A DNA stretch of 5,894 nt from DTU015 sp964641455 (GTDB taxonomy: Bacteria; Bacillota; Sulfobacillia; Fermentithermobacillales; Fermentithermobacillaceae). The notes below the pieces were generated by a model. That model was not told the DNA's origin, ran no database searches, and worked only from the letters and a program-made list of their open reading frames with translations. The stretch lies in NCBI GenBank assembly GCA_964641455.1, contig CAZXLH010000080.1:1-5894 (forward strand), read 5' to 3'. Below are positions 1 through 5,893 of this stretch, piece after piece. Every line of letters begins with the position of its first letter. Positions within the stretch are counted from its first letter, which is position 1. The position numbers and the translations under genes were made by a program.

Positions 1-583
1 AACAATATCAGAGCTATTGAGGCGACCCTCGCTTCTCTCGATTTTGGTGCAGTGAATCAGGCAATAGATGCTTTCTCACGAGCCCGGAGGGTCGACTTTT
101 ACGGGGCAGGCCCCTCTAGCGTAGTAGCAATGGATGCATACATCAAATTCATGCGGATAGGGTTATCCGCGAGCTTCAATTCCAATGCCCATCTACAGGT
201 GATATCAGCTGCTGCGCTGACAAACCAGGATGTAGCAGTTGGGATCCTACTCCGGCTCCACTAAGGACACTGTTGAGGCGCTTACTATAGCACGAAACTC
301 CGGTGCAACAACGATAGCGATAACTAACTTCCCGGACATGCCGATCTCCGAGGTTGCCGATATCGTCATATGTTCCAATGCCGATGAAGCTTTCTTCCAT
401 GGCGGCGCAATGGCATCGCGCACAGCTCAACTAGCGGTGATCGACTTGGTTTTCGCAGGGACCATCGACAGGCGGGCAGAAGAATCCGCAAAGCAGTTGG
501 AGAAGACGAAGAGCGCTTTGCTGTCCAAGTTAGCAGGAGATGTGCGTGTGGTTGTGCAGACAAGCAAAAACGGCCAAACCTGA
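1..583 (+). pseudogene. RpiR/MurR-family transcriptional regulator, C-terminal SIS domain, partial at left edge and frameshifted
   Basis: RpiR-family repressors or activators pair an N-terminal helix-turn-helix with a C-terminal SIS domain that senses phosphosugars; only the linker and SIS part are visible here. Reading from base 1, the segment DFYGAGPSSVVAMDAY is the usual first strand-loop-helix of the SIS fold, followed by LTNQDVAVGI. The next expected residues, a Ser then YSGSTKDTVEAL (the phosphosugar-binding loop), appear one frame over, from base 248. That frame continues through AITNFPDMPISEVADIVI and an amphipathic C-terminal helix to TGA at 581-583. Unshifted translation stops at TAA 262-264, before the ligand-binding loop is complete. 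Comparison with the family pattern GISYSGSTK suggests loss of two bases near 246-247. This is either a sequencing error or a true inactivating mutation, and the window cannot tell which. The final base of the stop codon overlaps an ATG, and the downstream operon follows closely, so this is probably its regulator. Family assignment is firm; the effector is unknown. Confidence 0.85.
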
Positions 584-593
584 TGGCGGAGAC

Positions 594-598
594 AGGAG
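594..598 (+). promoter_or_regulatory. Ribosome binding site of etfB
   Basis: AGGAG lies 8 bases before the ATG at 607. It supports that start over the in-frame ATG at 583, which has no comparable site and would add eight residues (MAETGAWQ) that EtfB proteins normally lack. Confidence 0.75.
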
Positions 599-606
599 CA
601 TGGCAG

Positions 607-1458
607 ATGAACATCTATGTACTTATTAAGCAAGTGCCCGGCACATCCAATGTGAAGATGGATCCGGACACTGGCACGATGATCAGAACGGAGCATGAGA
701 ATGTGATCAACCCGCTCGACGAGAATGCTCTGGAAGAAGCATTGCGCTTGAAACAGGCTGGCCAAGGTATCTCTGTCGTGGCGATTAGCATGGGGCCTCC
801 GCCTGCAATGAAGGCTCTTCGTGAGGCGCTTGCAATGGGAGCTGATTCGGCGGTTTTGCTATGCGCACGAGGCTTTGCGGGCTCTGATACGCTTGCGACG
901 GCGCGCGCGTTAGCCGGCGGGATCCGGTATGTGGCTGGCGGGAGTATTGGGCAGAGCGAGGCCGGAGAGGCAGCTGTCGGCGGAAACAGCATCATCCTTT
1001 GTGGAGAGCGCGCCACCGATGGAGAGACCGGACAGGTTGGCCCTATGGTCGCAGCGCTCATGGGAGTGCCAGTAGTGACGTATGCAAGGGCTATAGAGCT
1101 TGAACTGGATGGGATGGGTGATCCTGAGGCAATTGTAGTTGAGCGTGTGGTGGAGGAAGGGTTTGAACGCGTCAAGCTCGAGCTTCCATGCGTCGTTACG
1201 GTGGTCAAGGACATCAATCAGCCCGGTTTTCCGACTCTGGCTGGGAAGGTGCGGGCGCGGGATGCGGACGTACGTGTACTCAGCCCTGAGGAGCTAGGCC
1301 TCGACGGTGGACTGGTCGGCCTGTCAGGTTCGCCAACAAGAGTAGTCAGAGTATTCAGACCTAGCTTTACACGAAATACTGTGCTCCGCGTACATGATGA
1401 GTCAGGCGCAGCAGTAGAGTCTTTCATCGATCTGATAAGGGATCGGGGGATCATATGA
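607..1458 (+). CDS. etfB: Electron transfer flavoprotein beta subunit (EtfB), probably of the lactate dehydrogenase-ETF complex
   Basis: This is the small subunit of a heterodimeric cytoplasmic electron transfer flavoprotein. In anaerobes the EtfB FAD can take part in NADH-linked flavin-based electron bifurcation or confurcation. The 283-residue protein opens with MNIYVLIKQVPGTSNVKMDP, the classic EtfB start. NPLDENALEEALRLK is at about 35-49, and CGERATDGETGQVGP at 132-146 is the nucleotide/flavin-contacting loop. That loop resembles the DGDTAQVGP version of anaerobic and FixA-like EtfB rather than the version in AMP-binding mitochondrial-type ETF. PGFPTLAGKVRA is at about 207-218 and the C-terminus ends DLIRDRGII. 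Between helix ALAGGIR (101-107) and strand SIILCG there are roughly 15 extra Gly/Ala/Ser-rich residues (about 108-127). The stop overlaps the etfA start (ATGA), which implies translational coupling. The start at 607 is chosen for its Shine-Dalgarno site and family alignment; an in-frame ATG at 583 is the alternative. A bifurcating role is inferred, not demonstrated. Confidence 0.95.
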   Translation: MNIYVLIKQVPGTSNVKMDPDTGTMIRTEHENVINPLDENALEEALRLKQAGQGISVVAISMGPPPAMKALREALAMGADSAVLLCARGFAGSDTLATARALAGGIRYVAGGSIGQSEAGEAAVGGNSIILCGERATDGETGQVGPMVAALMGVPVVTYARAIELELDGMGDPEAIVVERVVEEGFERVKLELPCVVTVVKDINQPGFPTLAGKVRARDADVRVLSPEELGLDGGLVGLSGSPTRVVRVFRPSFTRNTVLRVHDESGAAVESFIDLIRDRGII

Positions 1459-2474
1459 TGCTACAGCCTCAATACGCTGGTGTAATGGTTGTCGGAGAGC
1501 AGCGTGAGGGGACTGTTCATTCAGTCTCCTTTGAACTTCTGGCACGGGGCAGGCAACTTGCAGACAAGCTTGGAGTCGGCCTTTCCTGTGTCCTGATGGG
1601 TTCACGCGTCAAAACCAACGCTGCCTGCCTCATAGAAAAAGGGGCGGATGTCGTTTACGTAATCGATGACCCTGCCCTCTCCTGGTTTCTTCCCGGTCTG
1701 TACTCCCGTGCGCTCGTCAGGCTAATTAGAGACGTGAGGCCGGAGATAGTCATTGCTGCGGCCACAACCTCCGGGCGTACTCTAATGCCGATTGTAGCGG
1801 CCAAGCTTGGAACAGGCTTGACTGCTGATTGTACAGAGCTGGATATTGACATGGAGGACCGGGTGCTCTTGCAGACTCGCCCTGCTATCGGCGGCAATGT
1901 GATGGCTACGATCAAGACTCCAACTGCGAGGCCCCAGATGGCCACTGTGAGGCCCAGGTCAGCACAACCGCTGGACGCCGACAGCAGGCGGAAGGGCAAG
2001 GTAGTGACTGTAGCTCTGGACTGCGAGGATAAGACTTCAGCATCAGACCTGGAAGTGGTGCTCGAGTCGGTTCGTGACAGCACGCAGAAGGTGAACGTGC
2101 AGGATGCCCGGGTAGTTGTGAGCGGAGGCAGAGGGCTCAAGAGCAAGGATGGTTTTCACATGGTTGAAGAACTGGCCTCGCTTCTGGGCGCCGCTGTAGG
2201 GGCAACGCGTGATGCAGTCGATCTGGGATGGATAGGTTACCCTCATCAGATAGGCCTGTCAGGGAAGACCGTCGCTCCTGACCTGTACATCGCCATAGGC
2301 CTATCCGGCTCTGTCCAGCATCTGGCCGGCATGCAGACATCCGGGACGATTGTGGCAATCAACAAGGATAGCAACGCCCAGATCTTCAAGGTGGCCGACT
2401 ACGGCATAGTCGGCGACCTGTTTGAGGTCGTTCCGGCAATCATAGAGAGAATGCCTGAAGGTGCGGGGAGGTGA
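1455..2474 (+). CDS. etfA: Electron transfer flavoprotein alpha subunit (EtfA), without ferredoxin-like domain
   Basis: This large ETF subunit binds the FAD that shuttles electrons between EtfB and the partner dehydrogenase. The 339 residues split into an N-terminal alpha/beta domain (about 8-185) and the C-terminal FAD domain (about 215-330). The FAD domain has SGGRG at 223-227, ATRDAVD at 250-256, QIGLSGKTVAPDLYIAIG at 265-282, SGSVQH at 284-289, INKD at 302-305 and ADYGIVGDLFEVVP at 314-327. All are standard EtfA FAD-contact motifs. Length is normal for a plain EtfA. Only four cysteines are seen (near 45, 58, 126 and 190), and none forms an iron-sulfur motif. The protein therefore lacks the N-terminal [4Fe-4S] ferredoxin-like extension of A. 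woodii LctC. ATG 1455 overlaps the etfB stop; an adjacent in-frame ATG at 1458 is equally usable, with GGGGGA at 1445-1450 as a modest ribosome site. The end overlaps the region carrying the ribosome site of the next gene. Confidence 0.96.
   Translation: MMLQPQYAGVMVVGEQREGTVHSVSFELLARGRQLADKLGVGLSCVLMGSRVKTNAACLIEKGADVVYVIDDPALSWFLPGLYSRALVRLIRDVRPEIVIAAATTSGRTLMPIVAAKLGTGLTADCTELDIDMEDRVLLQTRPAIGGNVMATIKTPTARPQMATVRPRSAQPLDADSRRKGKVVTVALDCEDKTSASDLEVVLESVRDSTQKVNVQDARVVVSGGRGLKSKDGFHMVEELASLLGAAVGATRDAVDLGWIGYPHQIGLSGKTVAPDLYIAIGLSGSVQHLAGMQTSGTIVAINKDSNAQIFKVADYGIVGDLFEVVPAIIERMPEGAGR
2467..2474 (+). promoter_or_regulatory. Strong ribosome binding site of the FAD-linked dehydrogenase gene
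   Basis: GGAGGTGA is a near-perfect anti-Shine-Dalgarno match embedded in the last codons and stop of etfA. It ends 5 bases before GTG 2480. It also covers GTG 2471, the upstream in-frame candidate start, so 2480 is the better start. Confidence 0.8.
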
Positions 2475-2479
2475 GCGGC

Positions 2480-3892
2480 GTGAAACGTTACAGGCCTGTA
2501 ACAGCGGAGATCGTAAGAAAACTTGAGGACATAGTTGGTGCGGGCGGCATAGTCACCGATGCGGAGAAGCTTGAGGTGTACTCCCACGACGAAACCTCAG
2601 AGTCGGAGTATGTGAAGATGCCTGAGATCGTTGTGAAGCCGCGGGATGCCTCGGAAGTCTCTGAAATACTGAAGCTGGCAAATGCTGAGATGATCCCGGT
2701 TACCCCTAGAGGAGCAGGCACAGGCCTTTCGGCGGGTTGTGTGCCTGTGTGTGGGGGCATTGTCATGTCCATGGAGCGCATGAGCGACATAATAGAATTG
2801 GATCCCAAGAACCTTTTCATCGTTGTGGAACCCGGAGTGACAACCGGTGAGATCCAGCGGCACGCCAGGGAGGAAGGCCTGCTATATGCTGGAGATCCAT
2901 GCTCGGCTGAGAGCTCACAGATAGGAGGGAACCTCGCCGAAAATGCCGGCGGGAACAAGGCCGTGAAATACGGGACCACCTCGCGTCACGTGTACGGGCT
3001 TGAGGTTGTTCTGCCTACCGGTGAAATCATGACTCTAGGTGGCAAATGCGTCAAGGATGTGACTGGTTACGATCTCATGCGTCTGATGGTAGGCTCTGAA
3101 GGCACACTGGGCGTCATCACGCGTGCTTGGCTAAAGCTTCTTCCGCTCCCGAGGTTCAGTGTTGCTCTGCTGGTTCCTTTCCAGTCGATGCAAAGAGGGA
3201 TCGAGGTGGTCCCTGAGATTATGACTTCTGGCGGCATCATGCCTACATCTGTGGAATTCATGGACAATATGTGTATTGAAGCAGCTGAGTCCTATTTGAA
3301 CTCGTCACTGCCATACAACGATGCTGAGGCCTACATAATAATTGAGCTTGAGGGCAATTCGGAGAGTCAGGTAGAATCGGAATATGAGTTCATCGGCAAG
3401 TTATGCCTTGAGCGGGGAGCTCAGGAAGTATTCGTGGCTGACAACCTCTCTACGCAGGACAGGATATGGAAGGCGCGCAAGTGTATAGCCGAAGCGCTTC
3501 GAGTAGTGAGCCCGGTATACTCCATGGAAGACATAACGGTCCCCGTATCCGAGATCCCAGGTCTCTTATTGGCGATAGCGGAGATTTCGGCCAGGCATGA
3601 TACTGCCATTCCTTGCTTTGGACACGCAGGAGATGGCAATGTCCATGCAACGCTCCTCCGTGGCGATATGGATGATCGCACATGGCAGGAAAAGCGCGAC
3701 TGCGTCTTGGAGGAGCTGTATGCAGCGGCCTACGATCGTGGGGGGAATCTCTCTGGCGAACACGGCATTGGAGCCAAGAGGATTGCAGCGTGGGAAAGAT
3801 TCGCAGATCCTGCTGTGATCAAGACGATAAGATCCATAAAGACCGCTCTCGATCCCAACCTCATCTTGAATCCTGGCAAGATAGTCTACTGA
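2480..3892 (+). CDS. FAD-linked 2-hydroxyacid dehydrogenase, GlcD/D-lactate dehydrogenase type (LctD-like)
   Basis: Enzymes of this vanillyl-alcohol-oxidase-type family oxidise D-2-hydroxyacids such as D-lactate or glycolate to 2-oxoacids, passing electrons from FAD to a partner, here most likely the EtfAB encoded just upstream. The 470-residue length is typical. The N-terminal FAD-binding (PCMH) domain (about 48-222) contains TPRGAGTGLSAGCVP at 75-89, GDPCSAESSQIGGNLAENAG at 138-157 and KCVKDVTGYDLMRLMVGSEG at 189-208. The C-terminal FAD-oxidase domain (about 225-468) carries GHAGDGNVH at 381-389 and SGEHGIG at 425-431. Their histidines (382, 389, 428) match the family's metal and substrate site. 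The protein ends in NPGKIVY. GTG 2480 is chosen over the in-frame GTG 2471 because the Shine-Dalgarno site precedes it and MKRYRPVT is a natural start. Context resembles lctBCD of A. woodii, so lactate is the best substrate guess; glycolate or 2-hydroxyglutarate cannot be excluded. Confidence 0.94.
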   Translation: MKRYRPVTAEIVRKLEDIVGAGGIVTDAEKLEVYSHDETSESEYVKMPEIVVKPRDASEVSEILKLANAEMIPVTPRGAGTGLSAGCVPVCGGIVMSMERMSDIIELDPKNLFIVVEPGVTTGEIQRHAREEGLLYAGDPCSAESSQIGGNLAENAGGNKAVKYGTTSRHVYGLEVVLPTGEIMTLGGKCVKDVTGYDLMRLMVGSEGTLGVITRAWLKLLPLPRFSVALLVPFQSMQRGIEVVPEIMTSGGIMPTSVEFMDNMCIEAAESYLNSSLPYNDAEAYIIIELEGNSESQVESEYEFIGKLCLERGAQEVFVADNLSTQDRIWKARKCIAEALRVVSPVYSMEDITVPVSEIPGLLLAIAEISARHDTAIPCFGHAGDGNVHATLLRGDMDDRTWQEKRDCVLEELYAAAYDRGGNLSGEHGIGAKRIAAWERFADPAVIKTIRSIKTALDPNLILNPGKIVY

Positions 3893-3922
3893 GCGCAAGC
3901 GCGAATTGCCGCAAGCGCACAT

Positions 3923-3930
3923 GGAGGTGG
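3923..3930 (+). promoter_or_regulatory. Ribosome binding site that sets the larA start
   Basis: GGAGGTGG lies 8 bases (measured from the GGAGG core) before GTG 3936. It sits inside the longer reading frame that could begin at TTG 3906 or ATG 3921. Neither of those has a purine-rich site in front of it, so the site argues for initiation at 3936. Confidence 0.75.
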
Positions 3931-3935
3931 TGCAG

Positions 3936-5228
3936 GTGCAGGTCGAATTGGCCTATGGGCAGACCGGGCTGTCGGTCGATCTTCCTGATTTCAACACAAC
4001 TGTTGTGGAATCAATATTTGTGCCTGGAATCCTTGATGAAGAGCGCGCCATAACTGCAAGCCTCCAGCATCCTCTGGGGGCGCCGCCACTTGCGCAGATG
4101 ATCAATCCGTCAGACAGTGTTGCCATTGTCGTGTGCGATGCCACCAGGGCTATGCCGAGCAAGAGAGTGTTGCCTGTGATTCTCAAGACGTTGCAGCGAG
4201 CAGGCATACACCCGGGGAGGATAAGCATTATCAACGCCCTCGGCACGCATAGGCCAAGCCCGCGCCATGAGTTGATTGAGTTCCTCGGAGGTGGAATCGT
4301 AGAGACGTACAGGATTGTTCAACATGACTGTACGGACTACGCCAATATGGTCTGCGCCGGGCGACTCAGCAATGGGAGCGATCTGTGGGTTAACAGGGAT
4401 TATTATGAGGCAGATCTGAAGATACTTACGGGACTGATCGAACCCCACTTTTTTGCTGGTTTTAGCGGCGGGGGAAAACTGGTATTGCCCGGTATTGCCA
4501 GTCTGGAGAATATCATGGAATCCCACTCCCATGCGATGTTGTCAGATCCGGGGGCTACCTGGGGAATAACAGATGGCAATCCGGTCTGGGAGCAGATAGC
4601 GGAAGCAGCGGAACTCACGTATCCGAGTTTCATTGTGAATGTCGCCCTCAACCGCGACAGGCAGATCACTGGTGTATTCTCCGGCGAATTAAGGACGGCT
4701 CATGCTGCGGGCGTGGAGCATGTGAAGCAATCGGCGATGCGGGCGCTTTCGAGCCCTTTCGATATCGTGGTGACTACGAACAGCGGGTATCCGCTGGATC
4801 GAAACTTGTACCAGACTGTCAAAGGAATGACTGCGGCCCGTGGAATAGTGAAGAAGGGCGGGGCAATAGTCATTGCTGCAGAGTGCAGGGATGGGGTTCC
4901 GACCGGAAGCTCTTTTCAACAGCTGTTGTCAACGTCAGGTGACCCTGCTGGCGCAATGGGGCTCCTGGCCAAAGAAGGTTTTTCCATGCCAGATCAATGG
5001 CAGGTGCAAATGCAGGCTCAGGTTCAGCTCCATGCCAGGGTGTTCCTGTATTCCACTGGTCTTAGGCCAGAGGAGATCCAAAATGCCATGCTAATCCCCT
5101 GTCTGCGCATTGAGGACACTATTGAGGAACTAATGCACGAATATGGGCCCGGTGCCAGCATCTGCGTACTACCGGAGGGGCCGGAGACTATCCCATACTT
5201 GTCTAACCGCGCTGAGCTAGGAGAATGA
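3936..5228 (+). CDS. larA: Nickel-pincer lactate racemase family protein (LarA homologue)
   Basis: LarA interconverts L- and D-lactate using a nickel pincer nucleotide cofactor held on a lysine. The 430-residue protein is close to the length of Lactobacillus plantarum LarA, and the catalytic set can be read by alignment from memory. Arg71 is in CDATRAMP, His105 in LGTHRP, His171 in EPHFFAGFSGGGK, Lys181 is the cofactor-bound lysine, and His197 is in ESHSHAM. Gln293 and Lys296 are in YQTVKG, and Trp355 is in DQWQVQ. These correspond to R75, H108, H174, K184, H200, Q295, K298 and W358 of L. plantarum. The start at GTG 3936 gives MQVELAYGQTGLSVDLPD, the usual LarA opening. The gene follows the dehydrogenase after a 43-base gap. 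Racemising L-lactate would feed the D-specific dehydrogenase. LarA homologues with other 2-hydroxyacid substrates (for example malate) are known, so the substrate is inferred from context. The cofactor genes larB, larC and larE are not in the window. Confidence 0.93.
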   Translation: MQVELAYGQTGLSVDLPDFNTTVVESIFVPGILDEERAITASLQHPLGAPPLAQMINPSDSVAIVVCDATRAMPSKRVLPVILKTLQRAGIHPGRISIINALGTHRPSPRHELIEFLGGGIVETYRIVQHDCTDYANMVCAGRLSNGSDLWVNRDYYEADLKILTGLIEPHFFAGFSGGGKLVLPGIASLENIMESHSHAMLSDPGATWGITDGNPVWEQIAEAAELTYPSFIVNVALNRDRQITGVFSGELRTAHAAGVEHVKQSAMRALSSPFDIVVTTNSGYPLDRNLYQTVKGMTAARGIVKKGGAIVIAAECRDGVPTGSSFQQLLSTSGDPAGAMGLLAKEGFSMPDQWQVQMQAQVQLHARVFLYSTGLRPEEIQNAMLIPCLRIEDTIEELMHEYGPGASICVLPEGPETIPYLSNRAELGE

Positions 5229-5263
5229 TGGCAGACACGATGAGTCGGCGCTGTTATGGATAA
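5219..5263 (+). other. Shine-Dalgarno plus ATGATG at the larA stop leading to a 12-codon ORF
   Basis: AGGAG (5219-5223) precedes ATGATG (5225-5230), which overlaps the larA stop in the same ATGA arrangement used between etfB and etfA. The frame encodes only MMADTMSRRCYG before TAA at 5261-5263. It could be the stub of a lost downstream gene, a tiny coupled peptide or chance. No function is suggested. Confidence 0.25.
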
Positions 5264-5293
5264 CTGATAGAGAGCAACAGCCTCGCCCAGCGG

Positions 5294-5327
5294 GGCCCCG
5301 GGCTTTGTACGCCTTTCGGGGCCTTTT
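5294..5327 (+). terminator. Rho-independent terminator of the etfB-etfA-dehydrogenase-larA operon
   Basis: GGCCCCG (5294-5300) pairs perfectly with CGGGGCC (5317-5323). An inner GGC/GCC pair (5301-5303 with 5311-5313) extends the stem around a TTTGTAC loop, leaving a TTT bulge. TTTT follows at 5324-5327. It lies 65 bases after the larA stop. The opposite strand has no T run after the hairpin, so it should act on plus-strand transcripts only. The T run is short, so efficiency is uncertain. Confidence 0.75.
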
Positions 5328-5330
5328 CCT

Positions 5331-5620
5331 ATCTCCCGAGTCGCACGAAGAAAACAGAATGTGCTGCAGAACTGGCGAGCACCTGGCTCAGAGCAATATG
5401 GGGATTCGGAGAACGTTTTCCACCGTAGATATGATACCTAAACTGCTTGCCTATAGCATTGCCGTAACATGCTCTTCTGCTTCGCACGGCCCTTGGGCTC
5501 AGTGGATTCTCGATTCCCGCCACTTATCAGGCAACATGCCGACCCGGATTAGCTGATGAATGTATTATGGAGAAGGAAATGTGACTGGCGGGGCGATACG
5601 ACACCAAGCACTTGTATGGC
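5331..5620. other. Intergenic stretch between convergent genes, no convincing feature
   Basis: This 290-base stretch separates the operon terminator from the end of the minus-strand nucleotidyltransferase gene. Short open frames exist on both strands, but none has recognisable motifs, a good start signal in a sensible place or a family resemblance. No tRNA, CRISPR or inverted-repeat pair was seen. A small inverted repeat (GGC-AACAT-GCC at about 5530-5540) is too weak to call a terminator. Confidence 0.5.
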
Positions 5621-5893
5621 TCATAGGGCTGGATGGATCTCGATGCCGTAAGTGATCGCATCCCGTATGACGCTGCTCGTAGCTTTGATACGCGCAAATT
5701 CTTCTTCAGTATAGGGCAACCCCTCAAGATAGAAAGGGAGCTCCCGGTTTTCATGTAAGAACACCATTCTGCGTGGGAAACTCACTCCACTGAAGCTGTT
5801 ACTGATTACGACAAGGTCTACGTCGCTTGAAACGAGATGGTCTCCACGTGCGCGTGAACCAAAGAGGATGCCCCTGTGTGCGCCTACCCTGTG
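5621..5893 (-). CDS. MNT-type nucleotidyltransferase domain protein, N-terminus beyond right edge
   Basis: The visible 90 C-terminal residues belong to the small DNA polymerase beta-like (minimal) nucleotidyltransferase superfamily, which transfers nucleotides to protein or small-molecule targets. The signature GSRARG (visible residues 12-17) is followed by SSDVDLVVIS (22-31). Asp24 and Asp26 are the metal-binding pair. An acidic residue in LEGLPYT (Glu57) sits where the third carboxylate of the family is expected. The tail YTEEEFARIKATSSVIRDAITYGIEI matches the usual end of these 100-130 residue proteins, and the frame closes at TGA (complement of 5621-5623). No start codon lies before the core motif, so the gene must begin outside the window. 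Many relatives pair with a HEPN-domain protein as a toxin-antitoxin system. No HEPN gene is seen downstream, so any partner would be upstream, off the window. The gene converges on the lactate operon and is probably unrelated to it. Family is confident; role is unknown. Confidence 0.85.
   Translation of the reverse strand, partial: HRVGAHRGILFGSRARGDHLVSSDVDLVVISNSFSGVSFPRRMVFLHENRELPFYLEGLPYTEEEFARIKATSSVIRDAITYGIEIHPAL

Noticed and set aside
240..250. Programmed +1 frameshift in the regulator
   Set aside because: No recognisable slippery sequence or stop-codon pause is present, and RpiR regulators are not known to use recoding; a two-base deletion or sequencing error explains it more simply.
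615..1217. A 200-codon minus-strand open frame opposite etfB
   Set aside because: Its product is a Ser/Thr/Pro-rich sequence with no family motif and lies entirely antisense to a confidently identified gene; it is a codon-bias shadow.
1655..2146. A 163-codon minus-strand frame opposite etfA, and a similar one at 2488-2979 opposite the dehydrogenase
   Set aside because: Both are antisense shadows of strong genes, without recognisable domains or ribosome sites.
5329..5523. Minus-strand frame of 64 codons in the intergenic stretch
   Set aside because: It starts at GTG without a clear ribosome site and its product resembles nothing I recognise.
5305..5556. Plus-strand frame of 83 codons after larA
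   Set aside because: It starts inside the terminator hairpin loop, lacks a ribosome site and shows no recognisable motif.
5569..5655. GGAGAAGGA followed by GTG 5581 and a 24-codon ORF, with a TATTAT hexamer at 5563-5568
   Set aside because: The peptide is short and featureless, overlaps the nucleotidyltransferase gene antisense, and the hexamer has no matching -35 element.
5527..5754. Minus-strand 75-codon frame overlapping the nucleotidyltransferase
   Set aside because: It is in a different frame from the GSRARG...SDVDL protein, which clearly occupies this strand; the 75-codon product has no motif.
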